64,000 nucleotides of DNA from Pseudodesulfovibrio tunisiensis (GTDB lineage: Bacteria > Desulfobacterota > Desulfovibrionia > Desulfovibrionales > Desulfovibrionaceae): the NCBI RefSeq assembly GCF_022809775.1, contig NZ_CP094380.1, positions 2,703,501 through 2,767,500 on the forward strand. Direction: 5' to 3'. The position numbers and the translations under genes are program-made. The notes under the pieces are model-generated. The model saw only the letters and a list, made by a program, of their open reading frames with translations. It did no database searches and was not told the DNA's origin. Of the stretch, positions 53,173 to 62,456 are shown one piece after another. Position 1 is the stretch's first letter; every line of letters begins with the position of its first letter.

Positions 53173-55017
53173 TCATGCCTCCAGTGCGGGCCTGATGCCC
53201 AGCCGTTCGCGAGCCACGGTCCGGAGTACGTCCAGATCAAGGGCGCGGCCCGATTTGATTTCCGTGGCAAGGTCTTTCGCAATGCTGCGGAGCGTGCTCA
53301 CGGCCTGTTCATCGGAGCTGGATTCGGCCAGTTCCTCGAACAGGACCGAAATGATGGCGGTCAGGGTCTCATCCCGGCACAACTGCCATTTCACCTTGGG
53401 ATCGGCCTTGAACAGGGTGTGGACCACCGCGTCAATGGCTGCCCCGGCCACGGTCCTGACTTCGTCATGATAGTCGATGCCGTGCAGAAGTTCCCTTTGC
53501 AACGCCACTCCCTTGACCACGTCGGCCAGAATTACGGCGGCAGTGTCCCCGGAAATGGTCACGTCCTGCCGCTTGAAACAGGTCACGGTCTCGGCCAGCG
53601 CGCGTTTCAGGGCCGTGTTCAGGTACTGGTTGTCGTCCGTGATCCAGCCCGGGTTGGCATTGACCTCGTCGAACACGGTTTCCATGACGAACAGCAGGTC
53701 TTCCCGGGTGAAGTCCGGGTGCCACGGGGCAGACCCGTCCGGTGCGGAGAGCGCGGACAGGGTGGCCGTGGCCGCAGTCATCAGCAGATTGGTTTCGGGC
53801 CGGGCCGGAGCCTGCGGCCAGAGCAGGTTCAGGTTGTCCCCGGTTTTTTCCAGAATGAGCCGGGTCACTTCCGGCACCATGTCCGGGGCGAGCAGGGACT
53901 GTTTTTTCACCAGCTCGGAGGAAACGGACGACAGGATGGCGTTGACCCCGGCCTGATTCGTGTTCGTGACCAGACGCGGGTGCCTCGCTACCACGTCCAG
54001 CGCAGTGCGCAGCAGCCGTTCGGTTCCGGCCCGGGCAAATATCGGGTCCAGACTCACGCTTTCGCCTTGCAGCATGAGTTCCAGTACGCCGTTGCCCACC
54101 TCGGTCACCAGCTCCTGACTGGCCACGCCCTGTACCCCGAGGAATCGGCCCGGGTCGGACAGGGCGGTCGAGCCTGCCGCGTCCAGCACGCCCCGGAACA
54201 CGAGTTCGCTCCATTCGCCCAGATCGGTGCGTTTGTCGCGTTTCTGGGTGGCGGTCAGGCTGGAATCCTCGGCAATGGCTTCGGACCGCTCGGTGACCAG
54301 TTCGGCCAGTCTGCCAGCGGTCGCGCCCACCAGTTCCCGGGTGTTGGCCCCGCCGCAGAATGCATCCGGGTGCAGGGATGCGGTTTCCAGAGCCACGGCA
54401 AAGAGCCGGGCCGGAAGTTCCTCCATACTGCCGCGCGCAAAGTCCACGCTGTCCAGTCCGGTGACCAGCGCATGCAGGGCGCGGCCCGTGGAGGATCGGG
54501 TGTCGAACAGGCCGGGTTCAAGCAGGGCGTAGTCCACCCCGATTTCCACAAGGGTTCCGGCCATGCGCTGGAATGGCGTGGCAGCGGAAAGTCCGGCTTC
54601 CCAGCCCGAGACCGAGGCCAGTGCAACAAGGTCGTCCCGCGACATGCCGGAGCGATTGGGCGGGAACGTGTCGCGTTCGTGGATTTCGATCAGGCCAAGG
54701 GCCTCGCGGGCAAGGGCAGGCAGCTTTTCCGCCTCTTCGGGATGCGCGTCCATGTGGGCCGGGCCGGTCGCAGTGCGAAGCCATGACAGGGCCAGCCACG
54801 ACCGGGGCGCGACAGGGCCGTTTCCCTCGACGAACTGCCGTCCCTGCTCGGAACGGAAGAACGCGAACGCCTCGTTGCGGCTCAGGGTGGCGTCGTCGCC
54901 GGGCAGGGGCAGGATCAGGTCGCGGTTGCGGGTCATGTCCACATACGCGGTATGTGCTTCCTGTCCCAGACGTGCGGCCCCCCGAATGGCGAACAGGATC
55001 AGGGTTGCGGTGTCCAT
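53173..55017 (-). CDS. Large helical protein of unknown function, second gene of the operon
   Basis: A 614-residue protein with no signal peptide or recognised domain. It is rich in Ala, Leu, Asp and Thr and reads as continuous helices, suggesting a solenoid or scaffold. Its N-terminal MDTATLILFAIRGAARLGQEA could be a membrane-touching helix. GGAGGG lies six bases before the ATG. Its stop codon overlaps the next gene's start region, and it starts 13 bases after the small membrane protein gene, so all three are one unit. Confidence 0.75.
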   Translation of the reverse strand: MDTATLILFAIRGAARLGQEAHTAYVDMTRNRDLILPLPGDDATLSRNEAFAFFRSEQGRQFVEGNGPVAPRSWLALSWLRTATGPAHMDAHPEEAEKLPALAREALGLIEIHERDTFPPNRSGMSRDDLVALASVSGWEAGLSAATPFQRMAGTLVEIGVDYALLEPGLFDTRSSTGRALHALVTGLDSVDFARGSMEELPARLFAVALETASLHPDAFCGGANTRELVGATAGRLAELVTERSEAIAEDSSLTATQKRDKRTDLGEWSELVFRGVLDAAGSTALSDPGRFLGVQGVASQELVTEVGNGVLELMLQGESVSLDPIFARAGTERLLRTALDVVARHPRLVTNTNQAGVNAILSSVSSELVKKQSLLAPDMVPEVTRLILEKTGDNLNLLWPQAPARPETNLLMTAATATLSALSAPDGSAPWHPDFTREDLLFVMETVFDEVNANPGWITDDNQYLNTALKRALAETVTCFKRQDVTISGDTAAVILADVVKGVALQRELLHGIDYHDEVRTVAGAAIDAVVHTLFKADPKVKWQLCRDETLTAIISVLFEELAESSSDEQAVSTLRSIAKDLATEIKSGRALDLDVLRTVARERLGIRPALEA

Positions 55018-55030
55018 GAAGTTCCCTCCG

Positions 55031-55537
55031 TTACTTCTTTGCGGCCTGTTGCGCCTTGAGTGCCGCCTGAAGATGATCGGCGCGCTGCTGCACTGCATTG
55101 GGGTCGCGCATCTTCAATTTGGTGAACAGGGTGTTGATGCCGCCGCTGCCGCCGGCCAGAAGCAGGGCCGAGAGCATGCAGTCCACGTTTGTGTTCACCG
55201 GATGCCCCGTGCCGAACAGCTCGGTGATGATCCGGGAAAAGAGGTGCAGTTCTCCGTTTCTGCAAAGAAAGAAGATGGTGATCACCATGATCGGGGTTTT
55301 CCACCCCTTGTCGTGGAACCGTTCCAGAAAGAATTTCCAGTTGAAGATCGTGGTGAAGGCCATTTCCAGCACCGTGGCCAGAACAAAGACCTTGATCAGG
55401 ATGTCCGCAGCAGCGCCCAGAGCGTCCGGGCTGGTGGCCGTGGTTTTGGTGCTTTCCTCGGCCAGCGCGATTCCGGCTGTTGCCAGAAGAGTGAACAGGG
55501 GGGCGAGACCGAGACAGGCTCGACGTATGCGGGACAT
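55031..55537 (-). CDS. Small multi-pass membrane protein, first gene of the operon
   Basis: A 168-residue protein. A signal-peptide-like start (about residues 1-26, ending ALAEES) precedes hydrophobic segments at about 44-66, 75-92 and 116-134, and a basic, Gln/Ala-rich C terminus. The loop between the last two segments contains CRNGELHLFSRI. No family recognised. AAGGAGG precedes the ATG. It leads the operon, and a gap of 221 bases separates it from the divergent RND operon. Confidence 0.72.
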   Translation of the reverse strand: MSRIRRACLGLAPLFTLLATAGIALAEESTKTTATSPDALGAAADILIKVFVLATVLEMAFTTIFNWKFFLERFHDKGWKTPIMVITIFFLCRNGELHLFSRIITELFGTGHPVNTNVDCMLSALLLAGGSGGINTLFTKLKMRDPNAVQQRADHLQAALKAQQAAKK

Positions 55538-55758
55538 GGCGTCCTCCTTGCCCCGGCTCGGGGCGAATGAAGTGATGAACAGAGGAACAATACAGCAAGT
55601 CGGTATCGAATCAAAGATTGTTTTTTCGTGTTGTTGATACGGCCGGGAGAACTCCGCAAATCCGTCAATCCTCTTTTCATCCCGCGCAGGACAAGGTAAC
55701 GTCAGGGGAAGCAGTGTGTTGCAACGATGTGTTTCAAATGCAAACAGGGATGTCCGTA

Positions 55759-56883
55759 ATGCATGTTCGGTCGGCTTGTTGTTGTCTGTTGTTGATTGCC
55801 GCGTTGACGGCCTGCTCCGGGAATGGTCCGGAGGCCGTGAAGGGCGAAGGCCGGACCTACGCGCCCGAGGAAACCGTGGAAACCCGGCTGGTTCGGTTGC
55901 CACGCTGGCACGAGGCCGTGGGTACGGTGCAGGCCAAGACCGACACCCGGGTGGAGGCGCAGGTCACGGGCCGGGTGCTCAAGGTGCTGGTTCGCCCCGG
56001 GGATCGGGTTGCCAAGGGCGATCCGCTTGTGGAGCTGGACAGCCGCGCTCTGGAATCCCGGCTGGAACGCGCACGTCAGGCCCTTGCCTCGGCCGGAAGT
56101 GCGCTGGGACAGGCGCGGGACGGACTTGCCTCGGCCAGGGCCACGGCAACCAAGGCCGAATCCACGTACAAGCGCATGCGCCGTCTGCATGAGCAGAAGG
56201 TGGTCACTGCCGAGGAAATGGAACAGGCGGAAACCGCCCATGCTCAGGCCAGAGCCGCGCTGGGACAGGCCGGGGACGGCGTGACCGGGGCGCAGGCCCG
56301 CGTGGCCGAGGCCTCCGAACTGGTGCAGCAGGCGGAAATCGATCTGGGATATGCCACGATCCGCGCTCAGGAAAACGGCGAAGTGGCCCGGCGCGAGGCC
56401 GAACCCGGCGATCTGGCGTTTCCGGGCAAGCCTCTGCTGGTGTTGCAGACCGGCGGTTCCCTGCGGCTGGAAGCCATGGTGCGCGAAGGGCTGATCGCCC
56501 GGGTGCGCATCGGCGATACCCTGCCCGTGATCGTGTCCGCGCTGGAGGGCGAAGGGGACCTGCGCGGCATGGTGGAGGAGATCGAACCCCTTGCCGATCC
56601 CGTGACCCGATCCTTTCTGGTCAAGGTCGGCCTGCCGCCGGCTCCGGGGCTGTATCCCGGCATGTTCGGCAGACTCATGGTTCCGGTGGGCGAGACCGAG
56701 GCCGTGCTTGTGCCGGACCGGGCCGTGACCCGCGTGGGCCAGCTTGAGACCGTGATGATCAGGACCGAATCGGGCTGGCGGAACGCCTACGTGCGCACCG
56801 GCGAGCGTCACGGCGACGACATCGAGGTGTTGTCCGGCCTGTCCGGCGGCGAAACCCTTGGCGTGGGCGGAGGGCGGTCATGA
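55759..56883 (+). CDS. RND efflux periplasmic adaptor (HlyD/AcrA-like lipoprotein)
   Basis: A 374-residue membrane-fusion protein. The lipobox LTAC at about residue 20 makes it a lipoprotein. The lipoyl halves flank a long coiled coil (LESRLERARQALASAGSALG to AEASELVQQAEIDL), followed by a beta-barrel (TLPVIVSALEGEGDLRGMVEEIEPLADPVTRSFLVKV). It bridges the inner-membrane pump with an outer-membrane channel. AGGGA precedes ATG 55759, which is preferred over nearby upstream Mets. Its stop overlaps the pump gene start (ATGA). No TolC gene follows. Confidence 0.9.
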   Translation: MHVRSACCCLLLIAALTACSGNGPEAVKGEGRTYAPEETVETRLVRLPRWHEAVGTVQAKTDTRVEAQVTGRVLKVLVRPGDRVAKGDPLVELDSRALESRLERARQALASAGSALGQARDGLASARATATKAESTYKRMRRLHEQKVVTAEEMEQAETAHAQARAALGQAGDGVTGAQARVAEASELVQQAEIDLGYATIRAQENGEVARREAEPGDLAFPGKPLLVLQTGGSLRLEAMVREGLIARVRIGDTLPVIVSALEGEGDLRGMVEEIEPLADPVTRSFLVKVGLPPAPGLYPGMFGRLMVPVGETEAVLVPDRAVTRVGQLETVMIRTESGWRNAYVRTGERHGDDIEVLSGLSGGETLGVGGGRS

Positions 56884-59800
56884 CCGGCGAATCCGATCGC
56901 CCGCGCGGCGTGATTCCGTCCATTGTCCGCTATTTCCTGACCTCGCGCATGTCCGTTGTGCTGGCCCTTGCCTCGCTGATTCTGGGCGTGGCATCGGTGC
57001 TGCTCACGCCGCGCGAGGAGGAACCGCAGATCGTGGTGCCCATGGCCGACGTGGTGGTGCAGGTGCCGGGCGCGTCCGCCGAGGAGGTGGAAAAACTCGT
57101 GACCGCGCCGCTGGAACGGCTGCTCTGGCAGATCGATGGCGTGGAATACGTGTATTCCATTTCCCGCAAGGATTCCGCGGCCGCCACGGTGCGGTTCTTC
57201 GTGGGGGAGGATCGCGAGGATTCCCTGATCAAGCTGCACAACACCATCCTCAAGAACGCGGACATGGCTCCGGGCATTGTCTCGGGCTGGGGCGTGAAGC
57301 CCGTGGAGATCGACGACGTGCCCATCGTGGTCGTGACCCTGTACGCGGATCATGGCTACGAGGACCAGTATGACGATCATGCGTTGCGGCGCATGGCCGA
57401 GGAATTGTTTCACAGGCTGGCCGAGACCGAGGACGTGTCGCGGGTGAGCCTGCATTCGGGCCGAAGCCGCGAGGTGCGCGTGACCATCCGCCCGGACCGC
57501 ATGGCCGGGTTCAATGTCTCGCCTCGTGAAGTGGCTGCCGCGCTTCGGGGCGCGGACCGCTCCCTGCCTGCCGGAACCTTCGTGAACCGGGATCGGGAGA
57601 CCCGCGTGGTGAGTCAGTCCTTCCTGCTTTCGGCCAGTGATGCCGCCGACCTTGTGGTGGGCGTGTTCGAGGGCAGGCCCGTGTATCTGCGGGACGTGGC
57701 CGACGTGATCGACGGTCCGGAGGAGCCGGACAACTATTCCCGGATATCCTTTTCCGATGCGTATCTGTCCGCGCTGGGCAGGGAGGATGCGCAGCCGTCG
57801 CGGCCTGCCGTGACACTGGCCGTGTCCAAGAAGAAGGGCACCAATGCGGTTGCGGTTGCCGACGCCGTGCTGGAGCGGCTGGAACGGCTCCGGGCCGAGG
57901 TTCTGCCTGCGGGCGTGGGCATGGAAGTGATCCGCAACAACGGCGAGACCGCACAGGCCAAGGTGAACGAGCTGCTCACGTCCCTGACCCTTGCCGTGGT
58001 CACGGTGGTGGCGCTGCTCGCCTTTGCCCTTGGCTGGCGCGAGGCCCTTGTCGTGGCGCTGGCCGTGCCCATGAGCTTTTCCCTGGCCCTGTTTGCCAAC
58101 CTGCTGCTCGGATATACCATCAATCGCGTGACCCTGTTCGCGCTGATCCTGTCCCTCGGGCTGGTGGTGGACGATCCCATCACCAACGTGGACAACATCC
58201 AGCGGCACATTCTCATGGGCCGCAAGAGACCGCTGGATGCGACGCTGGACGCGGTGCGCGAGGTGCTGCCGCCCGTGATCATGTCCACGCTGGCAATCAT
58301 CGTGTCGTTCACGCCCCTGTTCTTCATCACGGGCATGATGGGGCCGTACATGGCGCCCATGGCCGCGAACGTGCCTCTGACCGTGACCTTTTCCACGCTG
58401 GCCGCGCTGACCGTGGTGCCATGGATGGCGTATCTGCTGCTGAAGAACCGCGCCCCGAGCGCACAGGTAGCCGCATCCCGGGTCGAGACTCCGCAGGCCA
58501 GTCCGCGTCTGCTCGCCGTGTATTCGGCCCTGATTTCCCCGTTTCTGGGCGCGCCGCGCAACCGCAGGCTGCTTCTGGGCGGCATCGTGCTCGGACTGGT
58601 CGGTTGCGGTCTGCTCGTGGTGTTCCGGCTGGTGCCACTCAAGATGCTGCCGTTTGATAACAGGAATGAACTGCAACTCGTGGTGGACATGCCCGAGGGT
58701 ACGTCGCTGGAACGTACGGACCGGGTGGTACGCGACTTCGAGGCGTATCTGCGCACCGTGCCCGAGGTCACGAGCGTGGTGACCTATGCGGGCGATCCCT
58801 CGCCCATGGATTTCAACGGCATGGTCCGTCACTATTTCTGGCGTACGCAGTCGAATCTGGCGGACATCCGCATCGGGTTTCCGGACAAGTCGGACCGGGC
58901 GGAGCAGAGCCATGCCATCGGCCTGCGCATGCGGCGCGATCTGCAGGCCATTGCCGACCGTCATGGCGCCGTGGTCAAGGTGGTGGAGACCCCGCCCGGA
59001 CCGCCCGTGATGGCAACGCTCACGGCCGAGGTGTACGGCTCGCCCGGGCTGGCTCACGAAGTGCTGCTGGCCGGGGCAGAGCATCTGGCCGGGCTCATGC
59101 GGGAGCAGCATGGCGTGGTGGACGTGGACGTGTCTGCCGAGGCCCCGCGCATGATGGTGGATTTCGTGCTGGACAAGGAAAAGGCGGCCCTGCACGGGGT
59201 GTCGGCCTCGGACGTGGTGGACGCGCTGCGCATGGCCCTGTCCGGGGACGTGGTGGCGCACGTGCACCAGCCGCATGAACGCCAGCCCCTGCCAGTGCGC
59301 GTGATTCTGCCCGAATCCCTGCGCACCGGGCCGGATTCGCTGGGCGAACTGCGCATGAAGACTCCGACCGGGAGCATGGTACCACTGGCCGAATTGGGCG
59401 AGTTCGTGGAGCGGGTCGAGGACCAGCCCATCCAGCACAAGAACCTGAAGCGCGTGGCCTACGTGTTTGCCGAGACCGCGGGAATCCCGCCGGGCGAGGC
59501 CGTGCTCGACCTGCAATCCCGGCTTCGGGACGATCCCATGCCCCCGGGCGTGTCCGTGGACTGGGCCGGGGAAGGGGAGTGGAAAATCACGCTGGACGTG
59601 TTCCGCGACCTCGGTCTGGCCAATGCTGCGGCCCTGCTCGGCATTTTCGTTCTGCTGGTGGCGGAGACCGGCTCGTTTCTGCTGCCGCTGCTGATCATGT
59701 CCGCAGTGCCCTTGACCGTACTCGGCATCCTGCCCGGGTTCTGGCTGCTCAACGTGGTGGCCGGGACCGAGGTCGGCGGGTATGCCGATCCCGTGTTCTT

Positions 59801-60161
59801 CACGGCCACCAGCATGATCGGCATGATCGCGCTGGGCGGCATCGTGATCCGCAATTCCGTGGTGCTCATCGACTTCATCCGCAAGACCATGGCGCAGGGG
59901 ACTCCGCTGCGCGAGGCCATCACCCTGTCCGGGGCCGTGCGGCTGCGACCCATCGTGCTCACGGCCCTGACAACCGCGCTCGGCGCATGGCCCATCACGC
60001 TGGACCCGATCTTTTCCGGGCTGGCATGGGCGCTCATCTTCGGGCTGGTCGCCTCCACGGCCTTTACCCTGATCGTGGTGCCGTGCGGGTATTACGCACT
60101 CTTCGGCAGCAGGAATGCGGAAAGGGAGAGCGGGGACAGGGAGGCTGCGGAAGGGCAATAG
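56880..60161 (+). CDS. RND efflux transporter permease (AcrB/HAE1-like)
   Basis: A 1093-residue proton-driven exporter with twelve membrane helices and two large periplasmic loops. Conserved motif in TM4 is LGLVVDDPITNVDNIQRH, where the Asp-Asp pair relays protons, and FTPLFFITGMMGPYMAPMA follows. Loop 1 begins near VQVPGASAEEVEKLVTAPLE. Length and motifs fit drug- or solvent-type HAE exporters more than heavy-metal CusA, which would show methionine pairs. It forms a tripartite pump with the upstream adaptor. A terminator is not obvious. Confidence 0.94.
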   Translation: MTGESDRPRGVIPSIVRYFLTSRMSVVLALASLILGVASVLLTPREEEPQIVVPMADVVVQVPGASAEEVEKLVTAPLERLLWQIDGVEYVYSISRKDSAAATVRFFVGEDREDSLIKLHNTILKNADMAPGIVSGWGVKPVEIDDVPIVVVTLYADHGYEDQYDDHALRRMAEELFHRLAETEDVSRVSLHSGRSREVRVTIRPDRMAGFNVSPREVAAALRGADRSLPAGTFVNRDRETRVVSQSFLLSASDAADLVVGVFEGRPVYLRDVADVIDGPEEPDNYSRISFSDAYLSALGREDAQPSRPAVTLAVSKKKGTNAVAVADAVLERLERLRAEVLPAGVGMEVIRNNGETAQAKVNELLTSLTLAVVTVVALLAFALGWREALVVALAVPMSFSLALFANLLLGYTINRVTLFALILSLGLVVDDPITNVDNIQRHILMGRKRPLDATLDAVREVLPPVIMSTLAIIVSFTPLFFITGMMGPYMAPMAANVPLTVTFSTLAALTVVPWMAYLLLKNRAPSAQVAASRVETPQASPRLLAVYSALISPFLGAPRNRRLLLGGIVLGLVGCGLLVVFRLVPLKMLPFDNRNELQLVVDMPEGTSLERTDRVVRDFEAYLRTVPEVTSVVTYAGDPSPMDFNGMVRHYFWRTQSNLADIRIGFPDKSDRAEQSHAIGLRMRRDLQAIADRHGAVVKVVETPPGPPVMATLTAEVYGSPGLAHEVLLAGAEHLAGLMREQHGVVDVDVSAEAPRMMVDFVLDKEKAALHGVSASDVVDALRMALSGDVVAHVHQPHERQPLPVRVILPESLRTGPDSLGELRMKTPTGSMVPLAELGEFVERVEDQPIQHKNLKRVAYVFAETAGIPPGEAVLDLQSRLRDDPMPPGVSVDWAGEGEWKITLDVFRDLGLANAAALLGIFVLLVAETGSFLLPLLIMSAVPLTVLGILPGFWLLNVVAGTEVGGYADPVFFTATSMIGMIALGGIVIRNSVVLIDFIRKTMAQGTPLREAITLSGAVRLRPIVLTALTTALGAWPITLDPIFSGLAWALIFGLVASTAFTLIVVPCGYYALFGSRNAERESGDREAAEGQ

Positions 60162-60236
60162 CCGTTCACCGCGCAGGGAACGCCTTTCCCCGGAATTATC
60201 CTTGCGCGTGGGCGCGCATCATCGGACAGGGGGAGC

Positions 60237-61040
60237 ATGAGCGACTCGTCGGCAACATCGGCAGGCCCTGTTCTGCTGCTTTCCACCGGAAGCCTGTTTC
60301 ATCTTCCGCTGCCCTCCATCGCGTCCATGGCTCGGGAAGCGGGATTCGCCGGGCTGGAACTGATCGTGAATTCTCCGGATCTGGCTCCGGGGCCGGAGCT
60401 GGATCGCGTGTCCGGCATCTGTCCGGTGCGCAGCCTGCACGCGCCGTTCCGCAACTGGACCCGATGGGGCGGGATGCTCAATTCGTGGAAGGCCACCACG
60501 AACATTGCCAATTCACTGGACTGTGCCACCCACGTGACCATGCATCCGCCCGGTTCGCGGCTGTCCGCGCTGGTGCAGAACCGCTGGTTTGCCAAGGCGC
60601 ATGACCTGCCTCTGTTGCTGGATGCCAAGGGCAGGGTGGAGTTTTCGCTGGAAAACATGCCGTGGGCCGAGGCTTCGCCCTTTGCCCGCGACCCGCTGGA
60701 ACGGCTCATGGATCAGTGCCGGGACAAGAACGTGGGTCTGACCTTCGACGTGTGTCACATGGGCGTGTCCGGTCGGGACGTGCTTGCGGCGCTGGACAAG
60801 GTGCCGCAAGGCCTGCTGTTCAACGTGCACTACTCGGACGCCAAGGGGTATCAGGAACATCTCACGCCCGGGGCCGGCAGTCTGCCTCTGGCCGATTTTC
60901 TGGCCCGGCTCGCGCAGCGCGGGTATCAGCGGTATCTGACGCTGGAGCTGGAGCCTGCCGCGTTTCCGGATTCCGTGGAGGATTCGGTACGGCTTCTGGA
61001 CCGGCTGCGGCGCGGGATTCTGGCCGGACTGGGCGGCTGA
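60237..61040 (+). CDS. Sugar phosphate isomerase/epimerase-like TIM-barrel protein
   Basis: A 267-residue protein of the xylose-isomerase-like TIM-barrel superfamily. The pattern includes FAGLELIVNSPDL, VRSLHAPFRNW, FSLENMPWAEAS (about residues 138-149), VGLTFDVCHMGVSGRDVLAAL and LLFNVHYSDAKGYQEHL, where His and Glu/Asp residues should bind a metal. Members range from sugar isomerases to endonuclease IV and inosose enzymes, so the substrate is open. GGGGGAG lies directly before the ATG. Confidence 0.82.
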   Translation: MSDSSATSAGPVLLLSTGSLFHLPLPSIASMAREAGFAGLELIVNSPDLAPGPELDRVSGICPVRSLHAPFRNWTRWGGMLNSWKATTNIANSLDCATHVTMHPPGSRLSALVQNRWFAKAHDLPLLLDAKGRVEFSLENMPWAEASPFARDPLERLMDQCRDKNVGLTFDVCHMGVSGRDVLAALDKVPQGLLFNVHYSDAKGYQEHLTPGAGSLPLADFLARLAQRGYQRYLTLELEPAAFPDSVEDSVRLLDRLRRGILAGLGG

Positions 61041-61106
61041 ATACGGGCGTTTCCCTTGCTTCGGCGTGAAAAAAGCCTATCATTCAGGGAAACCACAGGA
61101 GATGTC

Positions 61107-61535
61107 ATGACCACCCAGCATATTGTCTGCCCTTCCTGCAACGCCGTGAACCGCGTGGCGCAGGGCAGGGAGCCCGAGGCCACCTGCGGCAAGTGCGGTT
61201 CCCTGCTGTTCCAGCCTTCCCCCCTGTCCCTGACTCGGGATTCCTTTGACAGACAGGTGGGCCGTTCCGACGTGCCCGTGCTTGTGGATTTCTTTTCCCC
61301 GACCTGCGGTCCGTGCCAGATGATGGCGCCGCAGTTTGGCGAGGCCGCAGCCTATCTGTATCCGCGAATGCGACTGGCCAAGGTGGACACCTCGCAGGAG
61401 CAGGCGCTTGCCGCGCGGTTTTCCATCCGGTCCGTGCCCACCCTGATCCTGTTCCGGGGCGGCCGGGAAGTGGCTCGCCAGTCCGGGGCCATGTCGGCCG
61501 GGGATATTGCGGCCTGGGCCGGACAACATGCATAG
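61107..61535 (+). CDS. trxC: Thioredoxin-2-like protein (TrxC)
   Basis: A 142-residue thioredoxin with the N-terminal zinc finger that defines TrxC: C8, C11, C27 and C30. The active site is C67-G-P-C70 in DFFSPTCGPCQMM, and SIRSVPTLILFRGGREV contains the cis-Pro loop. It reduces disulfides in the cytoplasm and is often linked to oxidative stress defence. AGGAGATG precedes the start. It lies 67 bases after the isomerase-like gene. Confidence 0.93.
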   Translation: MTTQHIVCPSCNAVNRVAQGREPEATCGKCGSLLFQPSPLSLTRDSFDRQVGRSDVPVLVDFFSPTCGPCQMMAPQFGEAAAYLYPRMRLAKVDTSQEQALAARFSIRSVPTLILFRGGREVARQSGAMSAGDIAAWAGQHA

Positions 61536-61626
61536 AGGTGGAATCGTCGCGATCTCAACAGCCCGTTTTGAAATGGAAAGTGGATGATCGGAAAGTTTCC
61601 GACACCACATTATTCGGAGAAGGAAC

Positions 61627-62379
61627 ATGTCCAATGACGCCTTGAAAAACGCGGCCCGGATTCTTGGACAGGCCCGGCTGGCCATAGCCTTTACCGGGGC
61701 CGGAATTTCCGTGGAATCCGGCATCCCCCCGTTTCGGGGACCGGGTGGCATCTGGTCCAGATACGATCCGGAAAAGTTCGAGAAGAACTATTTCCGACAA
61801 CATCCCGAAGAAGTGTGGCCCCTGCTCAGGAAGATATTCTTCGACGAGCTGGCCCGGGCCGAGCCGAATCCCGCGCATCAGGCACTGGCATTGCTGGAGG
61901 ACATGGGCAGACTTGCGGCAGTGATCACCCAGAACATAGACGGCCTGCATCAGGCCGCCGGGTCGCGCACCGTGTACGAGTATCACGGGTCCACGCGTCG
62001 CATGCAGTGCATGGACTGCCGCATGTTCTTCGATTCCGCGTCCATTTCGCTGGAAACCCTGCCTCCGCCGTGCCCGAACTGCGGCGGGCTGCTCAAGCCG
62101 GATTTCGTGTTCTTTTCCGAGGCCATCCCCTTTGACGTGCACACCGAGGCCACCAGGCTGGCCAAAAAGGCGGACGTGTGCCTTGTGGTGGGCACGTGCG
62201 GCGAGGTCATGCCTGCGGGACGCATCCCCCGGGTTGCCGCCAATGCCGGGGCCACGGTCATCGAGATCAACGTGCAGGAAACCGGGTACACGCGCGGCAC
62301 CACCGACATCTTTCTTCAGGGCAAGGCCGGGACCATGCTGCCCATGCTCGTGGAAGAGGTGGTCGGACGGCACGCCTGA
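61627..62379 (+). CDS. Sir2-family NAD-dependent protein deacylase
   Basis: A 250-residue sirtuin. Motifs: AFTGAGISVESGIPPFRG (residues 21-38) for NAD, TQNIDGLHQAAG (about 101-112), the catalytic His120 in EYHGST, and zinc cysteines C128, C131, C149, C152. It deacylates lysines, producing O-acyl-ADP-ribose. The desuccinylase Tyr-x2-Arg pair of CobB is not seen. It may counter the Pat-like enzyme at 5152-7851. GGAGAAGGA lies before the ATG. Confidence 0.92.
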   Translation: MSNDALKNAARILGQARLAIAFTGAGISVESGIPPFRGPGGIWSRYDPEKFEKNYFRQHPEEVWPLLRKIFFDELARAEPNPAHQALALLEDMGRLAAVITQNIDGLHQAAGSRTVYEYHGSTRRMQCMDCRMFFDSASISLETLPPPCPNCGGLLKPDFVFFSEAIPFDVHTEATRLAKKADVCLVVGTCGEVMPAGRIPRVAANAGATVIEINVQETGYTRGTTDIFLQGKAGTMLPMLVEEVVGRHA

Positions 62380-62398
62380 CGCGTCTGCTTGGAACGCA

Positions 62399-62444
62399 AA
62401 AGAAAAGCCGCCTGCCGTGGATGTACGACAGGCGGCTTTTCGTG
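62399..62444. terminator. Bidirectional terminator between the Sir2 and response-regulator genes
   Basis: AAAAGCCGCCTG (62403-62414) pairs with CAGGCGGCTTTT (62429-62440); both sides have A/T tails so it can stop transcripts from either direction. Confidence 0.88.
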
Positions 62445-62456
62445 GTTGCGAGGCGG

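Noticed and set aside
56808..60158. A 1116-codon open frame on the minus strand across the RND pump gene
   Set aside because: It is antisense to a clear RND gene. High-GC codon use leaves the reverse frame open, and the translation is rich in His, Gly, Arg and Gln with no domain.
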